Shown here: in pieces, positions 8,993-17,284 of the stretch | Numbering within the stretch: the stretch's first letter is position 1 | Layout of the letters: the number at the start of each line of letters is the position of its first letter | Origin: Acidimicrobiia bacterium | GTDB taxonomy: Bacteria > Actinomycetota > Acidimicrobiia > Spongiisociales > UBA5794 | Assembly: GCA_030066715.1 (NCBI GenBank) | Contig: JASJBC010000006.1 | Span: 1 to 42,244 of the forward strand | DNA length: 42,244 nucleotides | Direction of reading: 5' to 3' | The notes under the pieces: generated by a model | Told to the model about the DNA's origin: nothing | Seen by the model: the letters and a program-made list of their open reading frames with translations, nothing else | The model's database searches: none | Made by a program: the position numbers and the translations under genes

Positions 8993-10249
8993 ATGCGTTC
9001 GCCACTGCTGCTCGTCATCGTGCTGGTTGTCGCCGGGTGCTCCGAGGCCGATCCCGTCGCCAGTTCCGCGGCCACCGCAGCTCCGGCGACGACGACGAGC
9101 ACCTCTGCGCCCACCACCACCACGACCAGTACGACCTCGACTCCGGCTCCAACGACCACCACTTCCACGACCACAACAACCCAGCCACCGCCTGAACTGC
9201 TCGGTTTGTCCCTGGAGGTGGCGGCCGAGATCGACAGGGTGCTCGCAATCGCAGCGCCGCAAGGTGACGGCAGGGTCTTCCTTGCCCAGCGGGCGGGGAC
9301 GATCCACATCATCGAAGCGGACGGCCTCGTCCGTGACGAGCCGTTCCTGGACATCACCGACCGGGTTCGCGCCGGCGGCATCGAGCAGGGGCTGCTTAGC
9401 CTCACGTTTCACCCGGAGTACGCCGCCAACGGGCGGTTCTTCGTGTATTACACCGACGCCAACGACGACACCGTTCTCGCCGAGTTCAGTGTGACCGGAA
9501 GCGCTTCGCTGGCGGACCCCGGGTCCGAGCGGCAGATCCTGGTCCTCGAACAGCCCACCGAGCGGCACAACGGGGGCATGCTCGAGTTTGGTCCCGACGG
9601 CTTCCTCTACGTGGCCGTCGGTGATGGTGGCGACGGGGGTCATAACGGGCAGAAACCGGACACCCTCCTCGGCACGATCCTCCGGCTCGACGTCGACGGC
9701 GAGACGCCGTACGCCGTCCCGGCCGGCAATCCGTTTGTCGCCGGGGGAGGAGCGCCGGAAGTATGGGCCTACGGGCTCCGCAACCCGTGGCGGGTCAGCA
9801 TTGATGAGGACCACATCTACATTGCCGACGTCGGGCAGAGCGACCTCGAGGAAGTCACGGTTCTGCCTCTTGCTGCGGGTGGTGCCAATCTCGGCTGGGC
9901 CTACCGCGAAGGCTCGGCCTGCTTCAATAGTCCCGAGTGTGAGGAGACCGACACCGTTCTGCCCACCGTCGAGTATCCGCATGGCGAGGGCTGTTCGATA
10001 ACCGGCGGTCTCGTCTACCGGGGCGAGGCCATTCCGGAGCTTCGTGGCACCTACTTCTACTCGGATTGGTGCCAAGGTTGGGTCAGATCGTTCCGCTTTG
10101 CGGGTGGGGTCGCAACAGACCAGCAGGAATGGTCCGACCTCGACCCCGGCCAGGTGAACACCTTCGGCACCGACGGCATGGGGGAGATCTACATCGGCAC
10201 CTGGGGCGGCGGCGTCCTCAAGCTGGTCCCGGTTCGGGCTGAGGAGTAG
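8993..10249 (+). CDS. Lipoprotein, PQQ-dependent sugar dehydrogenase-like (GSDH/HHIP fold)
   Basis: 418 residues. Signal peptide with lipobox VVAGC (Cys16), a Thr/Ser/Pro linker to about residue 63, then a six-bladed propeller of the soluble glucose/aldose dehydrogenase family. Family marks include RVFLAQRAGTIHIIE, GLLSLTFHPEYAANGRFFVYY, ERHNGGMLEFGPDGFLYVAVG, LLGTILRLDVDG, VWAYGLRNPWRVS and GWAYREGSACF. These enzymes oxidise aldoses with PQQ; many actinobacterial members are lipoproteins of unproven substrate. The ATG is 17 bases after gcvP. It may share its transcript, but no functional link is evident. Convergent with the following membrane protein, six bases apart. Confidence 0.87.
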   Translation: MRSPLLLVIVLVVAGCSEADPVASSAATAAPATTTSTSAPTTTTTSTTSTPAPTTTTSTTTTTQPPPELLGLSLEVAAEIDRVLAIAAPQGDGRVFLAQRAGTIHIIEADGLVRDEPFLDITDRVRAGGIEQGLLSLTFHPEYAANGRFFVYYTDANDDTVLAEFSVTGSASLADPGSERQILVLEQPTERHNGGMLEFGPDGFLYVAVGDGGDGGHNGQKPDTLLGTILRLDVDGETPYAVPAGNPFVAGGGAPEVWAYGLRNPWRVSIDEDHIYIADVGQSDLEEVTVLPLAAGGANLGWAYREGSACFNSPECEETDTVLPTVEYPHGEGCSITGGLVYRGEAIPELRGTYFYSDWCQGWVRSFRFAGGVATDQQEWSDLDPGQVNTFGTDGMGEIYIGTWGGGVLKLVPVRAEE

Positions 10250-10255
10250 CAGCGT

Positions 10256-10753
10256 CTACTGGAGCGGCATACCCGGGGAGAAAGTAGGGATGGCGGCCTC
10301 CAGTTCGGGGTGGAGGCCGGTCAGCGTGACCTCCCCACTTGGTGCGGCAGTTGCCCGCACCCCGATACGCCCAACCGACGCAGCCCAATAGCCGAGTGCA
10401 CTCAGCGCCACAGTGGTCGCCCCCCAGACCGGGCCGCTGGCGAGCACTATCGAGAGGACAACCCCGATCGCCAAGGCCACCGCAAGCACGCTCATCCTCT
10501 TCGCCCTTTGCTCGAGCAGCCGATAGACACCGTCGCTGATCGGGATTTCCACGGTGGTGGTGCCAAACCTCCCGCCGCGATAGAGGAGGACGAGCCAGCC
10601 CACCACGGGAACAAGCAGCAAGAGGTAGCCGGTCCCGCGGGTATGACGCGTGACGCGGATGCGGAGATACCAGGTTGCCGGTTCACCGGTCACTGCACAC
10701 ACCGGCGGTAGGAGTCCACGCACATGCTGTGCGTCGGGGAGCACCACACTCAT
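10256..10753 (-). CDS. Small integral membrane protein, unknown function
   Basis: 165 residues if started at the ATG at 10753; an ATG nine codons upstream (10780) is possible and neither has a strong ribosome binding site. The N-terminus holds PPVCAVTGEPATWY, resembling short zinc-ribbon-like starts seen before membrane segments but with only one Cys. Hydrophobic helices lie at about 43-58, 88-105 and 108-124, joined by a basic loop (LLEQRAKRM), followed by a soluble tail of about 35 residues. I do not recognise the family. It diverges from the ATP-grasp gene with about 90 bases between starts, and its stop nearly meets that of the sugar dehydrogenase gene. Confidence 0.6.
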   Translation of the reverse strand: MSVVLPDAQHVRGLLPPVCAVTGEPATWYLRIRVTRHTRGTGYLLLLVPVVGWLVLLYRGGRFGTTTVEIPISDGVYRLLEQRAKRMSVLAVALAIGVVLSIVLASGPVWGATTVALSALGYWAASVGRIGVRATAAPSGEVTLTGLHPELEAAIPTFSPGMPLQ

Positions 10754-10821
10754 TTCCCAGATTCTAGCGACGGGTGTCATGCCGCGCCCGTCTTGACCCG
10801 CCATTCCCTGGTTGATGGCGA

Positions 10822-10841
10822 TACAGTGTGGGGCGGAGGGA
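10822..10841 (+). promoter_or_regulatory. -10 box and ribosome binding site of ATP-grasp gene
   Basis: TACAGT (10822-10827) is a good -10 and GGAGGGAG (10834-10841) a strong ribosome binding site four bases before ATG 10846. Because transcription would start near 10834, the upstream GTG at 10828 cannot be the start. No convincing -35 was seen. Confidence 0.5.
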
Positions 10842-10845
10842 GCAT

Positions 10846-12435
10846 ATGGTGCTTGGAGGATCAGCCCTGACACCACGACCCGGCTCGCCTGAGGAGTTGG
10901 CCGATTTCGCACGCCTGCAAAGCCGCATGGCGCCCATGTATCGCCGCGTTTTCAGCGACGATTCTGCGCCACGCACGGTGGTCGTCATCCCCAGCCTGAG
11001 TCTCGACCCGATCGAGCTACGCAAGATTGTCGGGGTACGGCACTACGAGGAGCGGATGCTGTGTTTGCTCATGCTGCTTCGTCTTCCCAACGCCAACGTC
11101 GTCTATGTGACAAGCAAGCCGATTCATCCTTCCATAATCGACTACTACCTCCACCTGCTCCCGGGCGTCCCGGGTAGGCACGCCCACAAGCGCCTGACCC
11201 TGCTCGACTGTGACGACGAGTCGCCCGACCCGCTGACGCAGAAGATCCTCGATCGGCCGCGGCTGATGAGCCGCATCATCGAGGCGATCCCCAACATGGA
11301 TTCGGCCCACATCACTTGCTTCAACGCCAGCCATATGGAGCGTTCGCTCGCCGTACAGTTGGGGATTCCCCTCTATGCCGCCGATCCCGATCTCGTGCAC
11401 CTCGGCGACAAGAGCCACGGTCGTGATCTGTTCGGGCGGGTCGGTGTCGACTATCCGCGCGGGGCCGAGCACTTGCGCGACGAGGGTGACGTCGTGGCGG
11501 CCCTGGCCGAGTTACGCGGGCAGGACCCGGCTTTGCGACGCTCGGTGGTAAAGCTCAACGAAGGCTTCTCCGGCGAGGGCAACGCCATGTTCGAATACGG
11601 CGACGCTCCCGACGGTTCGTCGCTCGAGCCTTGGATCCGGCGCAACCTGTTCGAGAGGCTGCGGTTCGAAGCTGAGGGAGAGTCGTTCGAGCCGTTCATG
11701 GCGAAGTATCGCGAGATGGGCGGAATCGTCGAGGAGTATCTGGAGGGCGAGAAGGCGTCGCCATCCGTCCAGGTCAGGATCGATCCCACAGGGGAGCACC
11801 AGATCGTCTCCAGCCATGATCAGATCCTCGGCGGACCCACCGGTCAGGTTTTCCTCGGTTCGACCTTCCCCGCTCACCCCGAGTACCGGGGTGACATCCA
11901 CGACGTTGCCGACCGTGTCGCCGCAGAGTTGTCGACCGTCGGTGTCATCGGCCGCTTCAGCGTCGACTTCGTCTCCGTGCGGAGAGATGACGGTTGGAAG
12001 CACTATGCGCTGGAGATGAATCTCCGCAAGGGCGGGACGACACTCCCTTATCTCATGCTGAAATTCCTCACCGGCGGGGCCTACGACTCGGCGACGGGTA
12101 TCTACACCACGCCGACGGGCCAAGCCCGCTACTACCACGCGTCCGACAACGTCGAGAAGGACCAGTACCGCGGCCTGACCCCCGACGACCTGATCGACAT
12201 CGTCGTCCAGAACGAGCTGCACTTCCGCTCGCACCGGCAGCAAGGTGTTGTTTTCCATCTCATCGGCGCCCTGTCTGAGTTCGGCAAGCTGGGCGTAGTT
12301 GGAATCGGCCACAGCCCCGAGCGGGCGACACAGCTCTATCAGGAGACCGTGGCGGTCCTCGATCGCGAAACCGGTGACGACATGATGATCGATCTGAGAG
12401 AACCGGCCGATCACCTCATCTTCTCCGAGCGTTGA
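10846..12435 (+). CDS. ATP-grasp carboxylate-amine ligase, PGM1-like
   Basis: 529 residues. The N-terminal third (TVVVIPSLSLDPIELRKIVG, YEERMLCLLMLLRLPNANVV, YVTSKPIHPSIIDYYLHLL) matches the pre-ATP-grasp region of proteins related to PGM1, the peptide ligase of pheganomycin biosynthesis. The ATP-grasp core follows: KLNEGFSGEGNAMF near residue 236 (nucleotide loop), EEYLEGEKASPSVQVRI (hinge) and YALEMNLRKGGTT with Glu390 and Asn392 as likely metal ligands. These enzymes join a carboxylate to an amine through an acyl-phosphate. No peptide precursor, exporter or other biosynthesis gene lies beside it, so the product is unknown; it may make a primary-metabolism amide or dipeptide. Starts at ATG 10846 for reasons of promoter and ribosome site. 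Confidence 0.82.
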   Translation: MVLGGSALTPRPGSPEELADFARLQSRMAPMYRRVFSDDSAPRTVVVIPSLSLDPIELRKIVGVRHYEERMLCLLMLLRLPNANVVYVTSKPIHPSIIDYYLHLLPGVPGRHAHKRLTLLDCDDESPDPLTQKILDRPRLMSRIIEAIPNMDSAHITCFNASHMERSLAVQLGIPLYAADPDLVHLGDKSHGRDLFGRVGVDYPRGAEHLRDEGDVVAALAELRGQDPALRRSVVKLNEGFSGEGNAMFEYGDAPDGSSLEPWIRRNLFERLRFEAEGESFEPFMAKYREMGGIVEEYLEGEKASPSVQVRIDPTGEHQIVSSHDQILGGPTGQVFLGSTFPAHPEYRGDIHDVADRVAAELSTVGVIGRFSVDFVSVRRDDGWKHYALEMNLRKGGTTLPYLMLKFLTGGAYDSATGIYTTPTGQARYYHASDNVEKDQYRGLTPDDLIDIVVQNELHFRSHRQQGVVFHLIGALSEFGKLGVVGIGHSPERATQLYQETVAVLDRETGDDMMIDLREPADHLIFSER

Positions 12436-12450
12436 GGACTACCCCTCCAA

Positions 12451-12502
12451 CCGTTCTTGCGTAGGACACGGCCGATATGTGCCGCCAGTTACGCAAGAAC
12501 GG
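12451..12502. repeat. Inverted-repeat element, copy 1
   Basis: CCGTTCTTGCGTA (12451-12463) and TACGCAAGAACGG (12490-12502) form a perfect 13-base stem around 26 bases that contain a smaller CGGC/GCCG pair. The right arm shares CGCAAGAACGG with a similar element at 36566-36615. It lies 15 bases after the ATP-grasp gene and may serve as its terminator, though no T-run follows. Confidence 0.6.
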
Positions 12503-12507
12503 AGAAA

Positions 12508-12531
12508 AGCCCCGCCACCACCGACGGGGCT
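12508..12531 (-). terminator. Terminator of nifJ-DHOD operon
   Basis: On the minus strand, AGCCCCG and CGGGGCT (12525-12531 and 12508-12514) pair in a 7-base stem with a 10-base loop and are followed by TTTTCTCC. It lies 20 bases after the stop codon of the dihydroorotate dehydrogenase-like gene. Confidence 0.75.
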
Positions 12532-12550
12532 CCTCCAGTGTTCGGCTGGC

Positions 12551-13558
12551 TTAGTAACGCGACGAGTAGGTGACCAGGGAGCGCATGTAGTTGGTGCGCT
12601 CGAAGGCCTCGGGATCTCCGGCCGATGCCTGGCTGAGGCTGCCCTTGCCCTGCTCGATCGAGGTGTACTCCCGCTCTGCGAACCAGGACTCCATCTCGAA
12701 CAGCACAGTCGCCAGATGGCTGGGACCGTACTTGAGGAGCGCCGATGTCATCTGGGTGACGTCTGCCCCGGCGAGGATGAGCTTGACCACGTCCTCGCCG
12801 GTGTGCACCCCGGAGCTGGCGGCAATCGAGGCGTTGACCCGTCCCCGCAGGATCGCAGTCCAGCGCAGCGGCAACCGGAGGTTGACCGGGCTGGACAGCA
12901 CGATATCCGGCTTCACCTTGAGCTCGTCCAGGTTGATGTCCGGCTGATAGAAGCGGTTGAACAGCACGAGACCGTCCGCACCTGCTTCGACGAGACGACG
13001 ACACATCGATGCCAGCGACGAGAAGTACGGCGATATCTTCACTGCCAGCGGAATGTCGATGGTGCTCTTGATGTCCTCGACCAGCTGGATGTACCCGGCC
13101 TCGATCTCGCTGCCCGTCATGGTGATGTCGGTCGCCACGCGGTAGACGTTCACCTCGAGTGCGTCGGCACCGGCGTCCTCGATGGTCTTGGCGTACTTGG
13201 TCCAGCCACCGGGTGACATACCGTTGAGGCTGGCAATGACCGGAATCGTCAGATTGTCCTTGGCCTTCTGCAGCAGCTCCAGGTAGTGGTCGGGGCCGGT
13301 GTTGTAGACCTCCATCTCGGGGACGTACCCGCCGAACGCTTCGGGGGAGATCGCCGACCCGTACTCGTAGAGGTCATGGACCGCCCACGAGTCGTGCTCG
13401 ATCTGCTCCTCGAACAACGAAGGGAGAACCACAGCAGAGGCGCCTGCCTCCTCGAGCTGGACGAGAGTGTCCAGCTTCGAGGTCAGCGGCGAGGCCGAGG
13501 CGACGAGGGGGTTAGCCAGGTCAAGCCCGAGATACTTGGTTGAGATATCGACGGTCAT
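12551..13558 (-). CDS. Dihydroorotate dehydrogenase-like flavoprotein
   Basis: 335 residues forming a complete TIM barrel of the DHOD family, with LGLDLANPLVASASPLT at the start, IPVIASLNGMSPGGW, ADALEVNVY, IPLAVKISPYF, GLVLFNRF and the FMN-phosphate region ASSGVHTGEDVVKLILAGAD. The usual active-site NxSCPN loop of DHOD is replaced by LEVNVY, so it belongs to the 'DHOD-like' group that often sits next to pyruvate:ferredoxin oxidoreductase and is unlikely to make pyrimidines. The start ATG overlaps the nifJ stop (ATGA), so the two are translated together. Its substrate is unknown; a flavin reductase fed by PFOR electrons is a reasonable guess. A terminator follows. Confidence 0.87.
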   Translation of the reverse strand: MTVDISTKYLGLDLANPLVASASPLTSKLDTLVQLEEAGASAVVLPSLFEEQIEHDSWAVHDLYEYGSAISPEAFGGYVPEMEVYNTGPDHYLELLQKAKDNLTIPVIASLNGMSPGGWTKYAKTIEDAGADALEVNVYRVATDITMTGSEIEAGYIQLVEDIKSTIDIPLAVKISPYFSSLASMCRRLVEAGADGLVLFNRFYQPDINLDELKVKPDIVLSSPVNLRLPLRWTAILRGRVNASIAASSGVHTGEDVVKLILAGADVTQMTSALLKYGPSHLATVLFEMESWFAEREYTSIEQGKGSLSQASAGDPEAFERTNYMRSLVTYSSRY

Positions 13559-16500
13559 TCGTCTTCCTCCTCGTCGACGAGCTCTGCGGTCCGTTCAACG
13601 TGGATCATCTGCTCGTACAGGTGCCACCGGTTGTCGATGTCATCCTGCGCCTGATCCATCAGCTCCTCGTAGTGGTCGGGATTGGCCCGGGCCAGCATCG
13701 CAAACCTGCCCTCGGACTTGGCAAAGTCACGGAAGGAGATCTTCGGCGCCCGGCTGTCCAGCTTCATTGCGGGTCGGCCTTCGGCCTCCTCCGCCGGGTT
13801 GAACCGGTACAACGGCCAGTAGCCGGACTCCGCAGCTTCCTTCTGGCGGGCCATCATCGTCGCCATGTCGATACCGTGAGCGATGCAGGGGCTGAAGGCG
13901 ATGATTATCGACGGCCCGTCGTGAGCTTCCGCCTCGGCAAAGGCCTTGGCCACCTGAGTCATGTTGGCGCCCATGGAGACCTGTGCCACGTACACGTGAC
14001 CGTAGGACATGGCGATCATGCCCAGGTCCTTCTTCCCGGTCGGCTTGCCACCGGACGCAAACTTGGCGACCGCAGCACGCGGCGTCGACTTCGAAGCTTG
14101 GCCACCGGTGTTCGAGTAGACCTCGGTGTCCATCACCAGGATGTTGACGTTGCGATCGGAGGCCAGCACGTGGTCGAGGCCGCCGAAGCCGATGTCGTAC
14201 GCCCAACCGTCGCCACCGAGGATCCAGATGCTCATCTTGACCAGATAGTCGGTGATGGTGTCGAGACGCTTGGCCTCCGGCGAGTCCATCGTTGCCAGGA
14301 CCCGCTTCAGTTCGGCAACCCGATCCCGCTGCTTGGCCAGACCCTCTTCGTTCGACTGGTCGGCGTCGAGGATCTCTCCGGCGAGGCCGCCGATCTGCGG
14401 GGCCAACTCGGTGAGCAGGCCACGCGCCATCTCGGTCTGTTGATCGACCGCCAGCCGCATGCCGAACCCGAACTCGGCATTGTCCTCGAACAGCGAGTTC
14501 GACCACGAAGGTCCGCGCCCGTTCTCGTCAACGGTGTACGGAGTCGTCGGCAGGTTGCCGCCGTAGATCGAGGAACAGCCGGTGGCGTTGGCGATGATCA
14601 TGCGATCGCCGAACATCTGGCTCATCAGCTTGACGTACGGGGTCTCGCCGCAGCCTGCGCACGAGCCGCTGTACTCGAAGAGCGGCTTGAGCACCTGGGA
14701 GCCCTTGACGGTCTCGGTCTTGACCTTGGTGCGGTCGTAGTCCGGGATGTCGAGGAAGAAGTCGAAGTTGACCTTCTCTTCCTCGAGAACGTCCATCTTC
14801 GGGACCATGTTGATGGCCTTGTGCTTGACCTCTTCCTTGCTCTTGGCCGGGCATACGTTGACACACACCGCACAGCCGGTGCAGTCCTCGGGCGCAACCT
14901 GGATGGTTGTGTTCATGCCGGCAAAGTCACGGCCCTTCCACGGCTTCGACTGGAAGCTGTCGGGAGCACCCTCGAGCTCGGCGGGGTCGTACACCTTGAG
15001 CCGGATGGCCGCGTGCGGGCAGACCAAGGCGCAACGGGCACAGTCGATGCAGATCTCGGGATCCCATACCGGGATCTCGAGAGCGATGCTGCGCTTCTCG
15101 TACTGCGTCGTCGCAGTCGGGAAGGTGCCGTCGACGGGCAGGGCGCTCACCGGAAGCAGATCGCCCTTGCGGGCGGCGATCATGCCGGTGACACGCTGCA
15201 CGAAGTCGGGAGCGTCGGCGGGAACGGGCGGGATGAACTCGATCGTCGACGAGACCTCGCCGGGCACGGTGACCTCGGCGAGGGCGGCGAGTGACGAGTC
15301 GACTGCTGCGTAGTTCTTGTCGAGGATGACCTGGCCCCGCTTGCCGTACGCCTTCTTGATGCCGTTCTTGATGGCGGCGATGGCCTCGTCCTGGGGGAGA
15401 ACGCCCGCCAGGGCGAAGAAGCAAGTCTGGAGGACGGTGTTGACCCGGCCCCCGAGCCCGGCTGCCTGTGCCACCGCGACGGCGTCAACGACGTAGAACT
15501 TCAGCTTCTTGTCGATGATCTGCCGCTGCGTATCGGCGGTCAGATGCTCCCACACCTCGTCCGGCCCGTACGGGCTGTTGAGGAGGAAGGTCGCCCCCTC
15601 AGCGGCAATGTCGAGCACGTCGACCTTCTCCATGAAGTTGAACTGGTGGCAGGCCACGAAGTTCGCTTGCCGGATCTCGTAGGTCGACTCGATCTTCTTC
15701 GGTCCGAAGCGCAAGTGGGAGACCGTCATGGCGCCCGACTTCTTCGAGTCGTACACGAAGTGCGCCTGGCTGAACATGTCGGTGTTCTCGCCGATGATCT
15801 TCACGGAGTTCTTGTTCGCCCCAACCGTGCCGTCGGCGCCGAGGCCGAAGAACACGGCTTGCACGACGTCGTCCGGCTCGATCCAAACCCGCTCCACGGG
15901 CAAGCTGAGGTGGGTGACATCGTCGGTGATGCCAACCGTGAAGTGGTTCTTGGGCTCGTCCTTGTCCAACTCGTCGAAGACCGTCATGGCCATGGCCGGG
16001 TCGAACTCCTTGGACGACAGGCCGTAGCGGCCACCGATCACCCGCGGGCCTGCGCCCCTCTCGGCGAAGGCGGTGACTACGTCCAGGTACAGCGGCTCGC
16101 CCGTTGCCCCGGGCTCCTTGGTCCGGTCCAGGACCGCAACCCCCTTCACCGTCTCCGGCAGCGCCGAGAGGAAGCTGTCGACGGCGAACGGACGGTAGAG
16201 GTGGACCGTGAGGAGACCGACCTTCTCGCCTGAGGCGTTGAGGTAGTCAACGGCCTCGGTGGCGGCGCCGACACCGGAGCCCATCATCACGACGACCTTC
16301 TCGGCATCTGCGGCGCCGTGGTAATCGAAGAGGTTGTAGCGGCGGCCGGTGAGCTCTGCCAGCTTGTCCATCTCGCCCTGGACGATTCCCGGCAGGGCGT
16401 CGTAGAAGACGTTGGCCGCTTCCCGTGCCTGGAAGAAGACGTCCGGGTTCTGGGCGGTACCACGCAGCTTCGGATCATTGGGGTTGAGGGCTCGGAGCCG

Positions 16501-17109
16501 ATGGTCGGCAATGAGGTTGTCGTCGATCATCGCCCGGATGGTCTCGTCGCTGATCGCCTCGATCTTCGAGATCTCGTGCGAGGTGCGGAACCCGTCGAAG
16601 AAGTGGAGGAACGGGATGCGGGCACGCAGCGTAGAGGAGTGGGCCACCATCGCCATGTCCTGAGCCTCCTGGACCGACGAGGAGGCGAGGAGCGCAAAGC
16701 CCGTCTGGCGAGCCGACATCACATCGGAGTGGTCGCCAAAGATGCTGAGTGCGTGCGTGGCGAGCGTGCGGGCCGCAACGTGGATGACCGTCGGGGTCAG
16801 CTCGCCGGCGATCTTGTACATGTTCGGGATCATCAGGAGGAGCCCCTGCGATGCCGTGAACGTCGTACAGAGCGCTCCTGCCTGGAGAGCACCGTGCACG
16901 GCGCCGGCTGCGCCGCCCTCGCTCTGCATCTCGGTGACGTCTGGGATCACGCCCCAGATGTTGGGCTGGCCCACTTGGGACCACGAGTCCGCAAGCTCAC
17001 CCATCGGCGATGCCGGTGTGATCGGGTAGATGGCAATTACTTCAGATACGGCATGGGCCACTCTCGTGGCGGCCTCGTTGCCGTCGACCATGGTGTATTG
17101 GGCAGTCAA
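13555..17109 (-). CDS. nifJ: Pyruvate:ferredoxin (flavodoxin) oxidoreductase
   Basis: 1184 residues, the usual length of the single-chain homodimeric enzyme that converts pyruvate and CoA to acetyl-CoA and CO2 with reduction of ferredoxin. All domains are present: N-terminal pyrimidine-binding part with AIYPITPASPMGE, CoA-binding region, a double 4Fe-4S ferredoxin domain (Cys687-690-693-697 in CIDCARCALVCP and Cys743-746-749-753 in CTGCAVCVNVCP), SCAGCGETPYVKL, and the thiamine-diphosphate domain with GDG at 966-968 and MDTEVYSNTGGQASKSTPR. The start is TTG at 17109, five bases after GAGGAG; an ATG six codons inside (17091) lacks such a site. Forms an operon with the DHOD-like gene and diverges from a radical SAM gene. 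Implies low-oxygen or ferredoxin-based carbon flow. Confidence 0.97.
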   Translation of the reverse strand: MTAQYTMVDGNEAATRVAHAVSEVIAIYPITPASPMGELADSWSQVGQPNIWGVIPDVTEMQSEGGAAGAVHGALQAGALCTTFTASQGLLLMIPNMYKIAGELTPTVIHVAARTLATHALSIFGDHSDVMSARQTGFALLASSSVQEAQDMAMVAHSSTLRARIPFLHFFDGFRTSHEISKIEAISDETIRAMIDDNLIADHRLRALNPNDPKLRGTAQNPDVFFQAREAANVFYDALPGIVQGEMDKLAELTGRRYNLFDYHGAADAEKVVVMMGSGVGAATEAVDYLNASGEKVGLLTVHLYRPFAVDSFLSALPETVKGVAVLDRTKEPGATGEPLYLDVVTAFAERGAGPRVIGGRYGLSSKEFDPAMAMTVFDELDKDEPKNHFTVGITDDVTHLSLPVERVWIEPDDVVQAVFFGLGADGTVGANKNSVKIIGENTDMFSQAHFVYDSKKSGAMTVSHLRFGPKKIESTYEIRQANFVACHQFNFMEKVDVLDIAAEGATFLLNSPYGPDEVWEHLTADTQRQIIDKKLKFYVVDAVAVAQAAGLGGRVNTVLQTCFFALAGVLPQDEAIAAIKNGIKKAYGKRGQVILDKNYAAVDSSLAALAEVTVPGEVSSTIEFIPPVPADAPDFVQRVTGMIAARKGDLLPVSALPVDGTFPTATTQYEKRSIALEIPVWDPEICIDCARCALVCPHAAIRLKVYDPAELEGAPDSFQSKPWKGRDFAGMNTTIQVAPEDCTGCAVCVNVCPAKSKEEVKHKAINMVPKMDVLEEEKVNFDFFLDIPDYDRTKVKTETVKGSQVLKPLFEYSGSCAGCGETPYVKLMSQMFGDRMIIANATGCSSIYGGNLPTTPYTVDENGRGPSWSNSLFEDNAEFGFGMRLAVDQQTEMARGLLTELAPQIGGLAGEILDADQSNEEGLAKQRDRVAELKRVLATMDSPEAKRLDTITDYLVKMSIWILGGDGWAYDIGFGGLDHVLASDRNVNILVMDTEVYSNTGGQASKSTPRAAVAKFASGGKPTGKKDLGMIAMSYGHVYVAQVSMGANMTQVAKAFAEAEAHDGPSIIIAFSPCIAHGIDMATMMARQKEAAESGYWPLYRFNPAEEAEGRPAMKLDSRAPKISFRDFAKSEGRFAMLARANPDHYEELMDQAQDDIDNRWHLYEQMIHVERTAELVDEEEDE

Positions 17110-17251
17110 TTCAGCTCCTCAGCTTGAGGTGGCTTCAATGATTGCGACTGAGGGGTTCGAGTCGGTAGGCCCATAAGTCCTCAGGGAGTAGGCCAACTGT
17201 CGAAAAGCGCGCACAACTGCGGGAACCGGCTCCGGCAGCCGTCCGGTCGTC

Positions 17252-17279
17252 TGCGATAATTGGGGGTGTCGACGAAGGG
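17252..17279 (+). promoter_or_regulatory. Extended -10 and ribosome site before radical SAM gene
   Basis: TGCGATAAT (17252-17260) is an extended -10 (TG-N-GATAAT). GAAGGG (17274-17279) follows within the expected short leader, five bases before an in-frame ATC codon at 17285. No -35 is evident, as expected for an extended -10 promoter. This supports a start earlier than the first GTG at 17315. Confidence 0.5.
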
Positions 17280-17284
17280 TTGAT

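Larger units (their letters stand above)
12436..12550. other. Gap between convergent ATP-grasp and DHOD-like genes
   Basis: 115 bases wholly taken up by the inverted-repeat element at 12451-12502 and the terminator at 12508-12531. No gene seen. Confidence 0.7.

Noticed and set aside
13540-15294. 584-codon open frame on the plus strand within nifJ
   Set aside because: Antisense shadow of PFOR caused by high GC; no family features.
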